Positions 23,016 through 30,052 of a DNA stretch of 32,027 bases are shown piece after piece (the first letter of the stretch is position 1; each line of letters opens with the position of its first letter). Both the position numbers and the translations under genes were made by a program. Origin of the DNA: a virus. The DNA is taken from positions 1-32,027 of IMG/VR virus record IMGVR_UViG_3300005264_000033; one strand, given 5' to 3'. Under the pieces are notes generated by a model that was not told the DNA's origin, searched no databases, and saw only the letters and a program-made list of their open reading frames with translations.

Positions 23016-23917
23016 TTTATTCTATTTTTTTCTATTAACATAAAATCTAAATTATCTTTAGTCGATACATTATTGGAGCTGTGTATAATGTAATTATCTA
23101 CATCTAATCGCTTGTAATGATGTCGTATATACTTTTTGTTTTCATATTTATACAGTTTCATGTAGATCTCTTTATTAAAATATTTAATTGTACTTGATAG
23201 AATGTAAAAAACATTATATTTATTAAAAAAATAAATGTCTTTTTTTGTTATCCCAAAAGTAGCAATTTTTATATTTTTTGGGTTATTTTTTTTTATATAT
23301 TTTTCAAAAACCTCACGTGGGGAGTACCCTCTATTCACTAACGAAAAAAATAAAGTTCCTTTTTTTTTAGGGAATTCTATTTTATGATTTAAAGATAAAT
23401 TAATTTTATTTGAATATAATTTATTTTCAATTTCATTTTTTAACTCATCCGAAAATTTTTTGTTCCTGATTAGGATATATTGTTCTATGTCTGAATTATT
23501 AGGAGACACATTTGCAGACGACAATATGACTAAATCGTTTAAAATAAATATTTTTGCGTGGTTCCTTATTAAGGAATTTTCGCAATTTTCTAAATTAGCC
23601 CTTTGCGGCGCAATGACTTTTATTTTTTCAAACGCTAATAATTTTTCATTATCAACAAATCTATTCCCGAAAATATAAATAAGTCCAAAATAATTTATTT
23701 TTTCTGCAACATGCAAAATTACATTAGCTGCATCGTTTTTTCTTGTTAGCAAATATTCATTGTGAGTGCCTTCTTTTGGTATTTCAATTTCATTAATTTT
23801 CTTAACTTCTTTGAAGAAGTTTTTTTTTGAATTTACAAAAGTTTGAAAATTAAAATACAACTCTCTATTTTTTTCTTTATCTAATTTAAAAGATTTATGT
23901 TTAAATTCTATTTTCAT
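22919..23917 (-). CDS. PLD-superfamily (HKD) protein with two motifs
   Basis: A 332-aa protein with two phospholipase-D-type motifs. The first, 'HAKIFILNDLVILSSANVS', has His120 and Lys122, with Asn127 where Asp is usual, then SSAN (133-136). The second, 'HYKRLDVDNYIIHSSNNVS', has His267, Lys269, Asp274 and SSNN (280-283). Two HKD half-sites in one chain make a pseudo-dimeric active site that could act on phosphodiesters such as DNA. The gene is more A/T and Lys/Asn-rich than terminase, has its own leaderless-type promoter, and its last 97 bases overlap the small terminase gene. A nuclease role in packaging, host DNA attack or restriction is possible. Confidence 0.75.
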   Translation of the reverse strand: MKIEFKHKSFKLDKEKNRELYFNFQTFVNSKKNFFKEVKKINEIEIPKEGTHNEYLLTRKNDAANVILHVAEKINYFGLIYIFGNRFVDNEKLLAFEKIKVIAPQRANLENCENSLIRNHAKIFILNDLVILSSANVSPNNSDIEQYILIRNKKFSDELKNEIENKLYSNKINLSLNHKIEFPKKKGTLFFSLVNRGYSPREVFEKYIKKNNPKNIKIATFGITKKDIYFFNKYNVFYILSSTIKYFNKEIYMKLYKYENKKYIRHHYKRLDVDNYIIHSSNNVSTKDNLDFMLIEKNRIKWQEVTGIYVPKTAGNSKKEIKLPRSGRKTRL

Positions 23918-23921
23918 ACTT

Positions 23922-23954
23922 CAAAATTAACAAAATTTAGTTAAAAAAACAAAA
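23922..23954 (-). promoter_or_regulatory. promoter of PLD-terminase operon, leaderless type
   Basis: On the minus strand TTTTG (23954-23950), 20 bases, then TAATTTTG (23929-23922). The ATG at 23917 lies only 5 bases after the -7 element, so the transcript would start at or near the start codon. The -33 element lies in the T tract of the upstream terminator, giving a tightly fused terminator-promoter junction. Confidence 0.6.
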
Positions 23955-23970
23955 CCCGGAACAATCCGGG
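23943..23970 (-). terminator. rho-independent terminator after small-gene operon
   Basis: CCCGGA (23955-23960) and TCCGGG (23965-23970) pair perfectly around a 4-base loop; on the minus strand TTTTGTTTTTTT follows. It closes the replication/regulatory block and separates it from the packaging operon. Confidence 0.9.
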
Positions 23971-23993
23971 CATGCTAATCAAAAGTCAAAACA

Positions 23994-24140
23994 TTATGGG
24001 TATTTATCTAATCGCCAAAATAGCAATCCGATAAGCAAAATTAAAATAAAAAATGCAAATATCAAATTTTCTTTTAAAGCAATTAATGATAAGATAAAAG
24101 CTATTATTGATATGATTATAAAATTAGTTTTGTGTTTCAT
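23994..24140 (-). CDS. small two-span membrane protein (48 aa), holin-like
   Basis: ATG at 24140 opens a 48-aa frame. Residues 6-22 (NFIIISIIAFILSLIAL) and 27-41 (IFAFFILILLIGLLF) are two hydrophobic segments separated by a short KEN turn; both ends are basic. A two-span hairpin of this size fits a class II holin, a superinfection or anti-defence membrane peptide. It is the last gene before the terminator at 23943-23970 and lies away from the late genes, which argues against a classical holin. Confidence 0.7.
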   Translation of the reverse strand: MKHKTNFIIISIIAFILSLIALKENLIFAFFILILLIGLLFWRLDKYP

Positions 24141-24151
24141 AATGTTTTGTT

Positions 24152-24325
24152 TTAGTTCGGCTTTTTATTGTTCTTAACAGCAATGACAACAAAATCAATA
24201 TTTTTCGGTGCTATTTCTGTATAATTTATATTTAATAATTCTTTTTGTAGATGTTTTTTTAAACTCTCCAGATCCATAGTTCTGGAATATAGGTAAATTT
24301 CATCTATATTTATAGTTTTAGTCAT
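24152..24325 (-). CDS. hypothetical small protein (57 aa)
   Basis: ATG at 24325 opens a 57-aa frame ending 11 bases before the next gene. The chain (MTKTINIDEIYLYSRTMDLE, then helix LKKHLQKELLNI, then a strand IDFVVIAV) is short alpha/beta without motif. Tight gene spacing on both sides (11 and 10 bases) is the main reason to accept it. No family is recognised. Confidence 0.65.
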   Translation of the reverse strand: MTKTINIDEIYLYSRTMDLESLKKHLQKELLNINYTEIAPKNIDFVVIAVKNNKKPN

Positions 24326-24335
24326 TTTGTAAGTT

Positions 24336-24572
24336 CTATGAATTTAAAACTTTTTTATTAGATAAATTTAATTTTTTTTGATACAAATTATTTTCATTTA
24401 ATCGTATAGGGATTAAATCCATTTCTTTTGCAATTTTTTCTGCTAAACTTGCAGCTTTTTTGCTAATATCAATATTTTTATTCAATGAAAGTAAATAATC
24501 AATAGTAGCAGTTTTTATGGCTTTGGGTACGGATATAATATTTAATTTTTCAGTTGTGTTTAATTTCAACAT
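24336..24572 (-). CDS. hypothetical small protein (78 aa)
   Basis: A 78-aa protein, basic and mostly helical (KAIKTATIDYLLSLNKNIDI, KKAASLAEKIAKEMDL about residues 38-53). No signal, span or motif is seen. It follows the Rha-family gene by about 50 bases and precedes two further small genes of the same operon. The family is not recognised; a regulatory or host-interaction role would match its neighbours but is not shown. Confidence 0.7.
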   Translation of the reverse strand: MLKLNTTEKLNIISVPKAIKTATIDYLLSLNKNIDISKKAASLAEKIAKEMDLIPIRLNENNLYQKKLNLSNKKVLNS

Positions 24573-24623
24573 TTTTTGTAAATTCCTACCTGCCGGACTA
24601 TTTTTGTAAATGTCTGTAATTAT

Positions 24624-25133
24624 TTAATCAATTTCATTTTTTGACATTCCTAATACTTCCTTGTTTCTAAAAATATTAAAAGCCATATAGTTCTCACCGT
24701 GCTTTTTAATAAATGTTTTTTCATGCAATTTTCTTGCTAATATTTGATTTTCTACGAATTGAAAAAAATTAATCAATTTTAAAGAATAGGCAGCTTGTTT
24801 TGGTGTAATTAATTCCTGATTATCAATTATATTAACTAATTTATACCGTAATTTTGCATCATATCTTGCCGCTAACTGATACCATCCTTTTTTTGACATT
24901 ATAAAATAACGTACATAATTACGATTATCAAACACAGGTATAAATAATTGATATACAGGGTGTTGCATATTTGCAACATGTTTATTTTCAAGCACTTGCG
25001 TAAGTGTTTGATTATCAAATAATTCTGCTATTTCTTTTTTTATATCTCTTAATATTATAGAATTATGATTTTTACCACTAATTTTAGCAAATAATTTGCT
25101 TGTTAGTTCTTCATTTTTTAAAATATCTGTCAT
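24624..25133 (-). CDS. Rha-family phage regulatory protein
   Basis: A 169-aa protein. Its N-terminal part shows the Rha pattern: 'ELTSKLFAKISGKNHNSIILRDIKKEI' is close to the family's winged-helix core, in which a 'HKN(V/I)LRDI' helix is conserved (here HNSIILRDI, about 22-30). Strands 'YVRYFIMSKKGWYQLAARYD' and a helical C-terminal half follow. Rha proteins regulate phage gene expression and can interfere with related phages. It has its own promoter (25217-25248) and a structured leader (25145-25193) just before the ATG. Confidence 0.75.
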   Translation of the reverse strand: MTDILKNEELTSKLFAKISGKNHNSIILRDIKKEIAELFDNQTLTQVLENKHVANMQHPVYQLFIPVFDNRNYVRYFIMSKKGWYQLAARYDAKLRYKLVNIIDNQELITPKQAAYSLKLINFFQFVENQILARKLHEKTFIKKHGENYMAFNIFRNKEVLGMSKNEID

Positions 25134-25144
25134 GTTTTTAAATT

Positions 25145-25193
25145 AAAAAAGGCAGGTGTTCGGGAGTACGCCACCCTACTAACCTTTGCCTTT
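25145..25193 (-). promoter_or_regulatory. structured leader with terminator-like hairpin before rha
   Basis: The outer stem pairs AAAGGCA (25148-25154) with TGCCTTT (25187-25193); inner pairing of AGGT with ACCT continues it past a bulge, and the apical part holds GGGTGG near a CTCCC. On the minus strand a T run follows, and the ATG at 25133 is 12 bases further. It can act as an attenuator. A similar element, also with GGGTGG and a CTCC in the apical part, precedes the initiator gene. Confidence 0.6.
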
Positions 25194-25216
25194 AAATATC
25201 TTTTGCGTACTGACTA

Positions 25217-25248
25217 TAAAAGTAATAATTTACCATTAACTAACCAAA
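25217..25248 (-). promoter_or_regulatory. promoter of rha leader transcript
   Basis: On the minus strand TTTG (25248-25245), a 20-base spacer, then TACTTTTA (25224-25217), one base from TAnnTTTG. It overlaps the end of ninG and would start a leader of about 75 bases that contains the hairpin. Confidence 0.55.
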
Positions 25249-25890
25249 TAAAATTTTATGAATTTCATTTCTTTTGTAGTCAATTCCTGATAATATTTCT
25301 TTATGTATTTTTTTTGCTTTTATAATTAATTCTTTTAATTCTTGAATGTCTAATTTTTTATGTGTCTCAGCAGGTAAATTCTCAACAAATTCAAGATAAT
25401 CTCTACCATAACGGTTAATTAATCCTTTCTGGTATCCTTTAATGTTACCGGACAAGTGATTGTTACAGATGGAGCATTGTTTGTGAATGTTATGTAAATT
25501 ATACCTCAAATCCGCATGACCACCAACCGAATGGTAATGACCTGCGTGGAATTGTCTCCCTGTACCAGAATATCCGCAACTTATACATGAGCAATCAATA
25601 TCTATCAATCTTACAATTGCGTTTATTTCGGTTTGTAATTTTCTTTGGTAATAACTTTTGTTTTTTGCTTGTTCTTTTTGTTTTTTCGCTTCCTGCTTAT
25701 ATTTTTTAATAGTTTTTTTATGAGCCGAAATTCTGTATTTTTCAAGTATTTTTCCACCCTCATCTGAATTTAAAAGCCATTCGGTAAGGCAATCCTGACA
25801 AAGTCCGTATCGAACAATATATTTTTGTTCTCCACAGCCAGACCCTGTTGCTTTTCCAGTTCCTTTGCATTTTTTTTTCTTAACTTTCAT
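25240..25890 (-). CDS. ninG: NinG (Rap)-like recombination nuclease
   Basis: A 216-aa protein matching lambda NinG across its length: an N-terminal Cys-containing part (CKGTGKATGSGCG, CQDC), a Lys-rich helix (residues about 57-85), the Cys pair 'CSCISCGYSG', then 'QFHAGHYHSVGGHADLRYN' and 'NIHKQCSICNNHLSGN', which supply the His and Cys residues of the metal-binding fold, and 'GYQKGLINRYG'. NinG/Rap acts on recombination intermediates such as D-loops and Holliday junctions. Its neighbours (NinB-like, helicase) fit recombination-replication work. Confidence 0.9.
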   Translation of the reverse strand: MKVKKKKCKGTGKATGSGCGEQKYIVRYGLCQDCLTEWLLNSDEGGKILEKYRISAHKKTIKKYKQEAKKQKEQAKNKSYYQRKLQTEINAIVRLIDIDCSCISCGYSGTGRQFHAGHYHSVGGHADLRYNLHNIHKQCSICNNHLSGNIKGYQKGLINRYGRDYLEFVENLPAETHKKLDIQELKELIIKAKKIHKEILSGIDYKRNEIHKILFG

Positions 25891-26167
25891 TTAAGTAAGA
25901 TATTATTTTATTCAAGTTCTTCAAGTAGCCTCTTTCGTTTACAACTAAAATATTAATCGTGTCGAAATAAGATACTTCATTTTTTCCCTCTAATTTAACA
26001 ATAATTTGATAATATTTAAAAATTTGACCTAATAATTTAGCAGCTTTTTTTCTTGCGTCATTGTTTTTCGTTAATTCAAAATCGGTTAATTCTTTAATTA
26101 AATTAATTTTTGTTAATTCTACATTTTTAGGGTTTGGCTGCCGTTTTATTATCTCAATTATGCTCAT
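25880..26167 (-). CDS. hypothetical protein (95 aa) between ninB-like and ninG
   Basis: A basic, helical protein (NVELTKINLIKELTDFELTK, NDARKKAAKLLGQIFKYYQI) overlapping both neighbours: 14 bases with the NinB-like gene and 11 with ninG. Such overlaps point to translational coupling. No motif or family is recognised. It may be a small accessory factor for the recombination proteins, judging only by position. Confidence 0.75.
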   Translation of the reverse strand: MSIIEIIKRQPNPKNVELTKINLIKELTDFELTKNNDARKKAAKLLGQIFKYYQIIVKLEGKNEVSYFDTINILVVNERGYLKNLNKIISYLNES

Positions 26168-26579
26168 AATAGTTTATTAGACTTTCGATGCTTGGAAAAG
26201 GTAAATATATTTCTTTTTTAGCAAAAAACTTATTAATAATGTCGATTAATTTGTTTATTTTTTCGGTGTCGAGTTTTGTTGTACTATCTATCCCGAACAT
26301 TGTATTTATTATTGGTTTAATAATAAATTCTTTAACAATTAAAGAACTGTAATATACTTCTAAATCTATATCTTTAAGTCCAGAATATCGGAATGTTAAA
26401 CCTAAATTATTTAACTCGTTTGCGATAAACTCAAACCACTTGTGTAATGCCTTATTTTGCGTCAAAGTCCTTTTTTTCGCAATTCTTGTCAATTTTACTT
26501 TACATTTTTGTCCTTTGTAAAAATTAACTTGGTCGTTAAATAGACTTAAATGTGTGTTATTTGATAAATCAAAAATCAT
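26154..26579 (-). CDS. NinB-like recombination protein
   Basis: A 141-aa protein with the signature 'RTLTQNKALHKWFEFIANEL' (about residues 38-57), the 'R...QN..LH' core of NinB/Orf-type recombination mediators, then a central acidic region and 'LPFPSIESLINYYE' at the end. NinB (Orf) binds single-stranded DNA and helps annealing proteins replace SSB. The neighbouring ninG and the Rad52-like and SSB genes support the call. The match lies in the core motif, so the family is likely but not certain. Confidence 0.65.
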   Translation of the reverse strand: MIFDLSNNTHLSLFNDQVNFYKGQKCKVKLTRIAKKRTLTQNKALHKWFEFIANELNNLGLTFRYSGLKDIDLEVYYSSLIVKEFIIKPIINTMFGIDSTTKLDTEKINKLIDIINKFFAKKEIYLPFPSIESLINYYEHN

Positions 26580-26604
26580 TTAATATAATTTAAGAAATAG
26601 TTTT

Positions 26605-26862
26605 TTAGATAGTTTCTTTAAAATCAAAGTCGTTAATTATGTTCTGTGCTAATTTGCTATTTTTATCTAAAAATAAATAAATACCTCCTAATTTAATTTC
26701 TGTATCTGAAAGAGATATTATAAATTCATTTTCAAAATCAAATGAATGTATAATTTTATTGTTTCTCTTTATTACATTGTCTTTTAATTCTGATTTAACA
26801 AAATCAAATTTTACTTTTAATTTTAATTTATTATTGTGTCTCTCGTAATTATAAGTTTTCAT
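26605..26862 (-). CDS. hypothetical protein (85 aa)
   Basis: An 85-aa, beta-rich protein (KLKLKVKFDFVKSELKDNVI, then EFIISLSDTEIKLGGIYLFL) with a final helix. No motif, signal or membrane span is visible. It is placed between dnaB (11 bases) and the NinB-like gene (25 bases), in the same operon. Unknown family. Confidence 0.75.
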   Translation of the reverse strand: MKTYNYERHNNKLKLKVKFDFVKSELKDNVIKRNNKIIHSFDFENEFIISLSDTEIKLGGIYLFLDKNSKLAQNIINDFDFKETI

Positions 26863-26873
26863 AATATTTTATT

Positions 26874-28208
26874 TTAATATAATTGTGCGCTTTCATCCGT
26901 AAATGGAATGTCAAAAATATTGTTATTATTGGAGTAGAATTTACTCCAGTCATCGGCTCGATAAATTTCGGCTGCCCCAATTGCGCCGTTTCTGTTTTTA
27001 GCAATTATTAATTCTATAAGATTTTTTTGATTAATATCACATTCAGCTCCCTGATAATCGTACCTATGAACAAAAATTACTATATCGGCATCTTGTTCTA
27101 ATGCTCCGCTGTCTCGTAAGTCTGATAAATCAGGTTTCACACTTTGAGTTCGCTTTAATTGCGAAAGAGCAACAACAGGGCAATTAATTTTCTTAGCTAA
27201 TGATTTTAAATTTTTAGAGATGTGCATTACCTTTTCATTAGTAGTACCTTCGACAGAGTAATTAATTATCTGTAAGTAATCAATTACTATCAAATCAATC
27301 TTTTTCTTTTTGTTTTCAATTATTGCGATATTTCTAATATCTTCAACTGTCAAGTCAGAGTCATCATTAATTTGGAAATTCGTATTTTTAAAAACAGGGA
27401 CAGTGTTATCTATTAATGTCCAATCATTTACATTTAAACTATTTGACTGTAACTTTTGACTATTTATCCCAGTTTCCAGCGAAATTAATCTGTCAGCAAT
27501 TCTATTTTTATTCATTTCTAAGGAAAAGAAGAGAATGTTTTTTTGCTCGATTATTGATGCGTATTTGGCTGTGAATAAAGAAACGGCAGTTTTACCCATT
27601 GATGGTCGCCCTGCTAACAAAATTAAATCCCCATTTTGCCAGCCGCTTGTCATCTCATTAAGTGGGTCAAACCCTGTTTTAATTCCTATAATATTATTGT
27701 AGTCGGTGTTTATATTTGAGATTTCCTTTAATCTTTCTTGGATAACATCGTACATATTGTACAAATCATTATCTTTTAGAGTAAACAAATCCTCGATCTC
27801 TCCGTTAAATTTATTAAATATATCAAAAATATCTTTATCAGATTTTAAAGATTTTAAGCCAGAATTGAACAAAAGATATAATTGCCTTTTCAGAAAAAAT
27901 TCTTTAAGTATTCTAACGTAAGTCATATAATTAGTACCGCTTGCTATTTCGGATGTTAATGTACTAATATAATATGCACCTCCTGCGCTTGCAAGTTGCT
28001 TACTGTTTTGCATATAGCTTACAACTGTAAACATATCTATATCTTTGCCCTCAATATCCATTTTTTTTGCAGCAATAAATATTGCTTTATTCACATCAAA
28101 ATAAAAATATCGAGGTTGTATGTTTAGAAGTATTTCATCTTGGTATTCTTTAAAACTTAGTAAGATACCTAAAATTGATTTTTCTATTTTTTCATCGTAA
28201 AAATTCAT
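26874..28208 (-). CDS. dnaB: replicative DNA helicase, DnaB family
   Basis: A 444-aa protein with the DnaB N-terminal helical domain (starting 'EKIEKSILGILLSF') and a RecA-like C-terminal domain: Walker A GRPSMGKT (200-207), 'FFSLEM' with the catalytic Glu231, Walker B LIVIDYLQ (306-313), 'ALSQLKR' (347-353) and the arginine-finger region 'LRDSGALEQDADIV'. It unwinds the phage fork as a hexamer, likely loaded by the initiator encoded upstream. The ATG is 5 bases after TAATTTTG (28220-28213), perhaps a leaderless promoter. Confidence 0.95.
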   Translation of the reverse strand: MNFYDEKIEKSILGILLSFKEYQDEILLNIQPRYFYFDVNKAIFIAAKKMDIEGKDIDMFTVVSYMQNSKQLASAGGAYYISTLTSEIASGTNYMTYVRILKEFFLKRQLYLLFNSGLKSLKSDKDIFDIFNKFNGEIEDLFTLKDNDLYNMYDVIQERLKEISNINTDYNNIIGIKTGFDPLNEMTSGWQNGDLILLAGRPSMGKTAVSLFTAKYASIIEQKNILFFSLEMNKNRIADRLISLETGINSQKLQSNSLNVNDWTLIDNTVPVFKNTNFQINDDSDLTVEDIRNIAIIENKKKKIDLIVIDYLQIINYSVEGTTNEKVMHISKNLKSLAKKINCPVVALSQLKRTQSVKPDLSDLRDSGALEQDADIVIFVHRYDYQGAECDINQKNLIELIIAKNRNGAIGAAEIYRADDWSKFYSNNNNIFDIPFTDESAQLY

Positions 28209-28212
28209 AAAT

Positions 28213-28228
28213 CAAAATTACAAAATTA
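28213..28228 (-). promoter_or_regulatory. possible leaderless promoter of dnaB (two TAATTTTG)
   Basis: TAATTTTG occurs twice on the minus strand, at 28220-28213 and 28228-28221, just before the dnaB ATG at 28208, as at the PLD gene. A -33 element is not clear. The operator-like palindrome at 28254-28267 lies upstream. A/T-rich chance matches are possible. Confidence 0.35.
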
Positions 28229-28253
28229 ACATTTGAATTTAGTAAAGTTCATT

Positions 28254-28267
28254 ATGTTTAAAAACAT
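28254..28267. promoter_or_regulatory. candidate operator, ATGTT-N4-AACAT family (site 6)
   Basis: ATGTTTAAAAACAT has perfect 5-bp arms, extended to TTATGTT/AACATAA (28252-28269), 7 bp on each side. It sits between the end of the 57-aa membrane gene and dnaB. Confidence 0.55.
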
Positions 28268-28278
28268 AAATTTAGCAT

Positions 28279-28452
28279 TTATTCATCTTCATCTTCAAAT
28301 TCTTTAACTCCGAAAATGCCTGCTAAAAAAAATACATTAGCTAATATAGTACTAATTGCTAAAATTCTTAACTCGTTTAAATTATACGCTAATATTGCAA
28401 TAATCAAATTTATAACGCCGTAAAGCAGTAATTTTTTCTTATATTTTTTCAT
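28279..28452 (-). CDS. small two-span membrane protein (57 aa)
   Basis: ATG at 28452 is chosen; an earlier ATG at 28521 would run through the end of the YopX-family gene. Basic start MKKYKKK, then spans at about 8-23 (LLLYGVINLIIAILAY) and 30-47 (ILAISTILANVFFLAGIF), then an acidic tail EFEDEDE. Both ends are likely cytoplasmic. It sits among early replication genes, so a role in the membrane during takeover (exclusion or anti-defence) is more likely than lysis. No family is recognised. Confidence 0.7.
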   Translation of the reverse strand: MKKYKKKLLLYGVINLIIAILAYNLNELRILAISTILANVFFLAGIFGVKEFEDEDE

Positions 28453-28493
28453 AATTATTTTTAAAGATAGTGCAACCAATCTAATTGTTATAG

Positions 28494-28904
28494 CTAACTT
28501 AAAAGTTCGCTGTTTTGCCATATATTCCCTAATATCTCACAGGATTTAAACCAATGTTTGTCTATTCCCCAAATATCGCCATACCCGAAAAATATTTCAA
28601 AACGTAATTTTTCAGCGTTCCATTGAATTTTGCCGATTTTACCTTTACCATTTTCTCTTATAATATCGCCCTGATAAGCAGTTTTATTATTTTTATCTTC
28701 AATAAATATTTTTCTTGAAATAATAATAACATCATCTGGATAATCTTCAAATTTTCCATTCGTGTGATTAAAACGAATATCTGCCATGCTTGTATGGTCG
28801 TCATCTATTAATCTGCTTTCAATTGCCCCATTCCAACCTAAAATCACAAATGGATACATTTTATTAATGCGTGGGTCAAATGCTCTAAATTCATTTTTAT
28901 TCAT
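28494..28904 (-). CDS. YopX-family protein
   Basis: A 136-aa protein with the YopX pattern: N-terminal 'EFRAFDPRINKMYPF' (compare the usual 'KFRAWD...M'), a beta-rich middle, 'TAYQGDIIRENGKGKIGKI' and the C-terminal 'SCEILGNIWQNSELL' (compare 'EVIGNIYENPELL'). YopX proteins are frequent in phages and mobile elements; their molecular job is not established. The gene is followed by a membrane-protein gene and dnaB. Confidence 0.85.
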   Translation of the reverse strand: MNKNEFRAFDPRINKMYPFVILGWNGAIESRLIDDDHTSMADIRFNHTNGKFEDYPDDVIIISRKIFIEDKNNKTAYQGDIIRENGKGKIGKIQWNAEKLRFEIFFGYGDIWGIDKHWFKSCEILGNIWQNSELLS

Positions 28905-29021
28905 AACTTTTTTTTGATTGTGATAAAAGCTATAACATTGTATTTAAAACAATTGCTTACTTTTATCTGGTTATTTACTTTATTTTTAAAATTTACTTTG
29001 TACTTTAATTTAACGAAAGTG

Positions 29022-29285
29022 CTAATTTTTGCCCTCGCTCTTTGGCTTTTTCAAAGCCATTTGAGTTAATTCATTAGCTTTATTCAAATACCATTGCTCT
29101 TTTTTCAAATCTTGTTCAATATTATCTTTCATTCCTAAGCGCATTCTGTATTTGAAAGCATTCATGTAACAAAAATCAATAGTTTTATCAACACCCCAAA
29201 TCAAAATCATCATATCAATAGTTTCAATCGGATATAAATTGTAGTGTTGGGGGTGGTTTATTTGTTTTTTCTTTTGTTTTTTCAT
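29022..29285 (-). CDS. DUF3310 protein
   Basis: An 87-aa protein with the DUF3310 signature: 'INHPQHYNLYPIETIDMMI' at about 9-27, then 'FCYMNAFKYRMRLGMKD' and 'DLKKEQWYLNKANEL'. This family is widespread in phages, sometimes labelled nucleotide kinase-like, but its activity is not settled. It has a Lys-rich start and end. It lies 12 bases after a hypothetical gene in the same operon. Confidence 0.9.
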   Translation of the reverse strand: MKKQKKKQINHPQHYNLYPIETIDMMILIWGVDKTIDFCYMNAFKYRMRLGMKDNIEQDLKKEQWYLNKANELTQMALKKPKSEGKN

Positions 29286-29297
29286 TTTTTTACTTTA

Positions 29298-29630
29298 TTA
29301 ACGATTAAGATAATCCCATAACTTCCCTGCATCAGAAAAATCTATATCTTTCCCCTTGTCTTTAACCATTCCTGCTTTGTATTTTGCTCCAAAATCTAGT
29401 TCAAAACAAAAATATTCAATCCAGCTCTGACCGTGTTCGCAAAGTTCTAAATCATTATTTTCAACTTGCAAAACTTTCATTAAAGCATTATTAATGAAAT
29501 GATTATCATACAATAAATTAGCGTCAAAAGCGTTTGGAAATACTTCTGATAGTTTTTTACTTACCTCAATATCATATTCATATTGTTTCTTTAACGATTC
29601 TATGCTTTCAATAAATAATTTTTTTTCCAT
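29298..29630 (-). CDS. hypothetical protein (110 aa)
   Basis: A mostly helical, acidic protein (IESIESLKKQYEYDIEVSKK, then SEVFPNAFDANLLYDNHFIN about residues 27-46, and 'GQSWIEYFCFELDFG'). The pattern of helix, Phe-rich loop and conserved-looking Trp-Ile-Glu-Tyr-Phe segment is of a kind seen in many Bacteroidetes phages and prophages, but no function is known to me. It is the first gene after a promoter-like element at 29680-29687 and shares the operon with DUF3310, YopX and dnaB. Confidence 0.75.
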   Translation of the reverse strand: MEKKLFIESIESLKKQYEYDIEVSKKLSEVFPNAFDANLLYDNHFINNALMKVLQVENNDLELCEHGQSWIEYFCFELDFGAKYKAGMVKDKGKDIDFSDAGKLWDYLNR

Positions 29631-29679
29631 TTATGTTTAATTTAATTATTAATTTATTGTTTAATTCAATTTCAATGCT

Positions 29680-29687
29680 CAAAAGTA
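29680..29687 (-). promoter_or_regulatory. -7 element upstream of DUF3310-dnaB operon
   Basis: The minus strand reads TACTTTTG, an exact TAnnTTTG match, 50 bases before the ATG at 29630. A -33 TTTG is not clear. The spacer 29640-29839 has no other gene; a 12-bp palindrome TTTTCTAGAAAA lies at 29778-29789. Confidence 0.4.
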
Positions 29688-29839
29688 GGTACAGTGCTTA
29701 ATAATGTTTTTGCTCTCACATCGTGTTTTTTTACTATCTATACATTTGTCTGTCAAGTCATGAATTTAATTGTATGTTTTCTAGAAAAAACTTTTCACTA
29801 AATTATTTTTTAAATTTTAAGCAAAAAAAACAACAACAA

Positions 29840-30016
29840 TTATACAATTACGTTGCTATATGCTTTTATTATCTTTTTTAATTTATCTTCTACGTGTAAT
29901 GGCATATCAATTCTGCCACTCAAATAGTGCGATAGCATTATATTACTTATTCCGATTAATTTAGCTACTTTTTTTATTTGCAGCCCTGTATTTTTTATCT
30001 GGTCTTTATATTTCAT
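29840..30016 (-). CDS. small HTH regulator (58 aa)
   Basis: ATG at 30016 opens a 58-aa frame that is one helix-turn-helix unit: 'LQIKKVAKLIGISNIMLSHYLSGRI' (about 12-36) has the Xre-type helix 2, turn 'LIGIS' and recognition helix 'NIMLSHYLSG', followed by a short helix. It lies between the initiator gene and a leader-like spacer. Its own promoter (TATATTTG at 30028-30021) contains a perfect palindrome in the spacer, suggesting autoregulation. It might be the repressor for the motif family seen elsewhere, though its own palindrome differs from that motif. Confidence 0.75.
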   Translation of the reverse strand: MKYKDQIKNTGLQIKKVAKLIGISNIMLSHYLSGRIDMPLHVEDKLKKIIKAYSNVIV

Positions 30017-30020
30017 AATG

Positions 30021-30052
30021 CAAATATACTAAATTATTCTTTAAGAATACAA
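30021..30052 (-). promoter_or_regulatory. autoregulated-looking promoter with palindrome TATTCTT-T-AAGAATA
   Basis: TTG (30052-30050), a 21-base spacer and TATATTTG (30028-30021) on the minus strand, ending 5 bases before the ATG at 30016. A perfect 15-base palindrome (30035-30049) fills the spacer, where a bound dimer would block polymerase. Confidence 0.5.

Noticed and set aside
24960-24980. Inverted repeat TGTTGCA-TATT-TGCAACA inside the rha gene
   Set aside because: It is within coding sequence and explained by the His-Val-Ala-Asn-Met-Gln-His codons; it does not match the intergenic operator motif.
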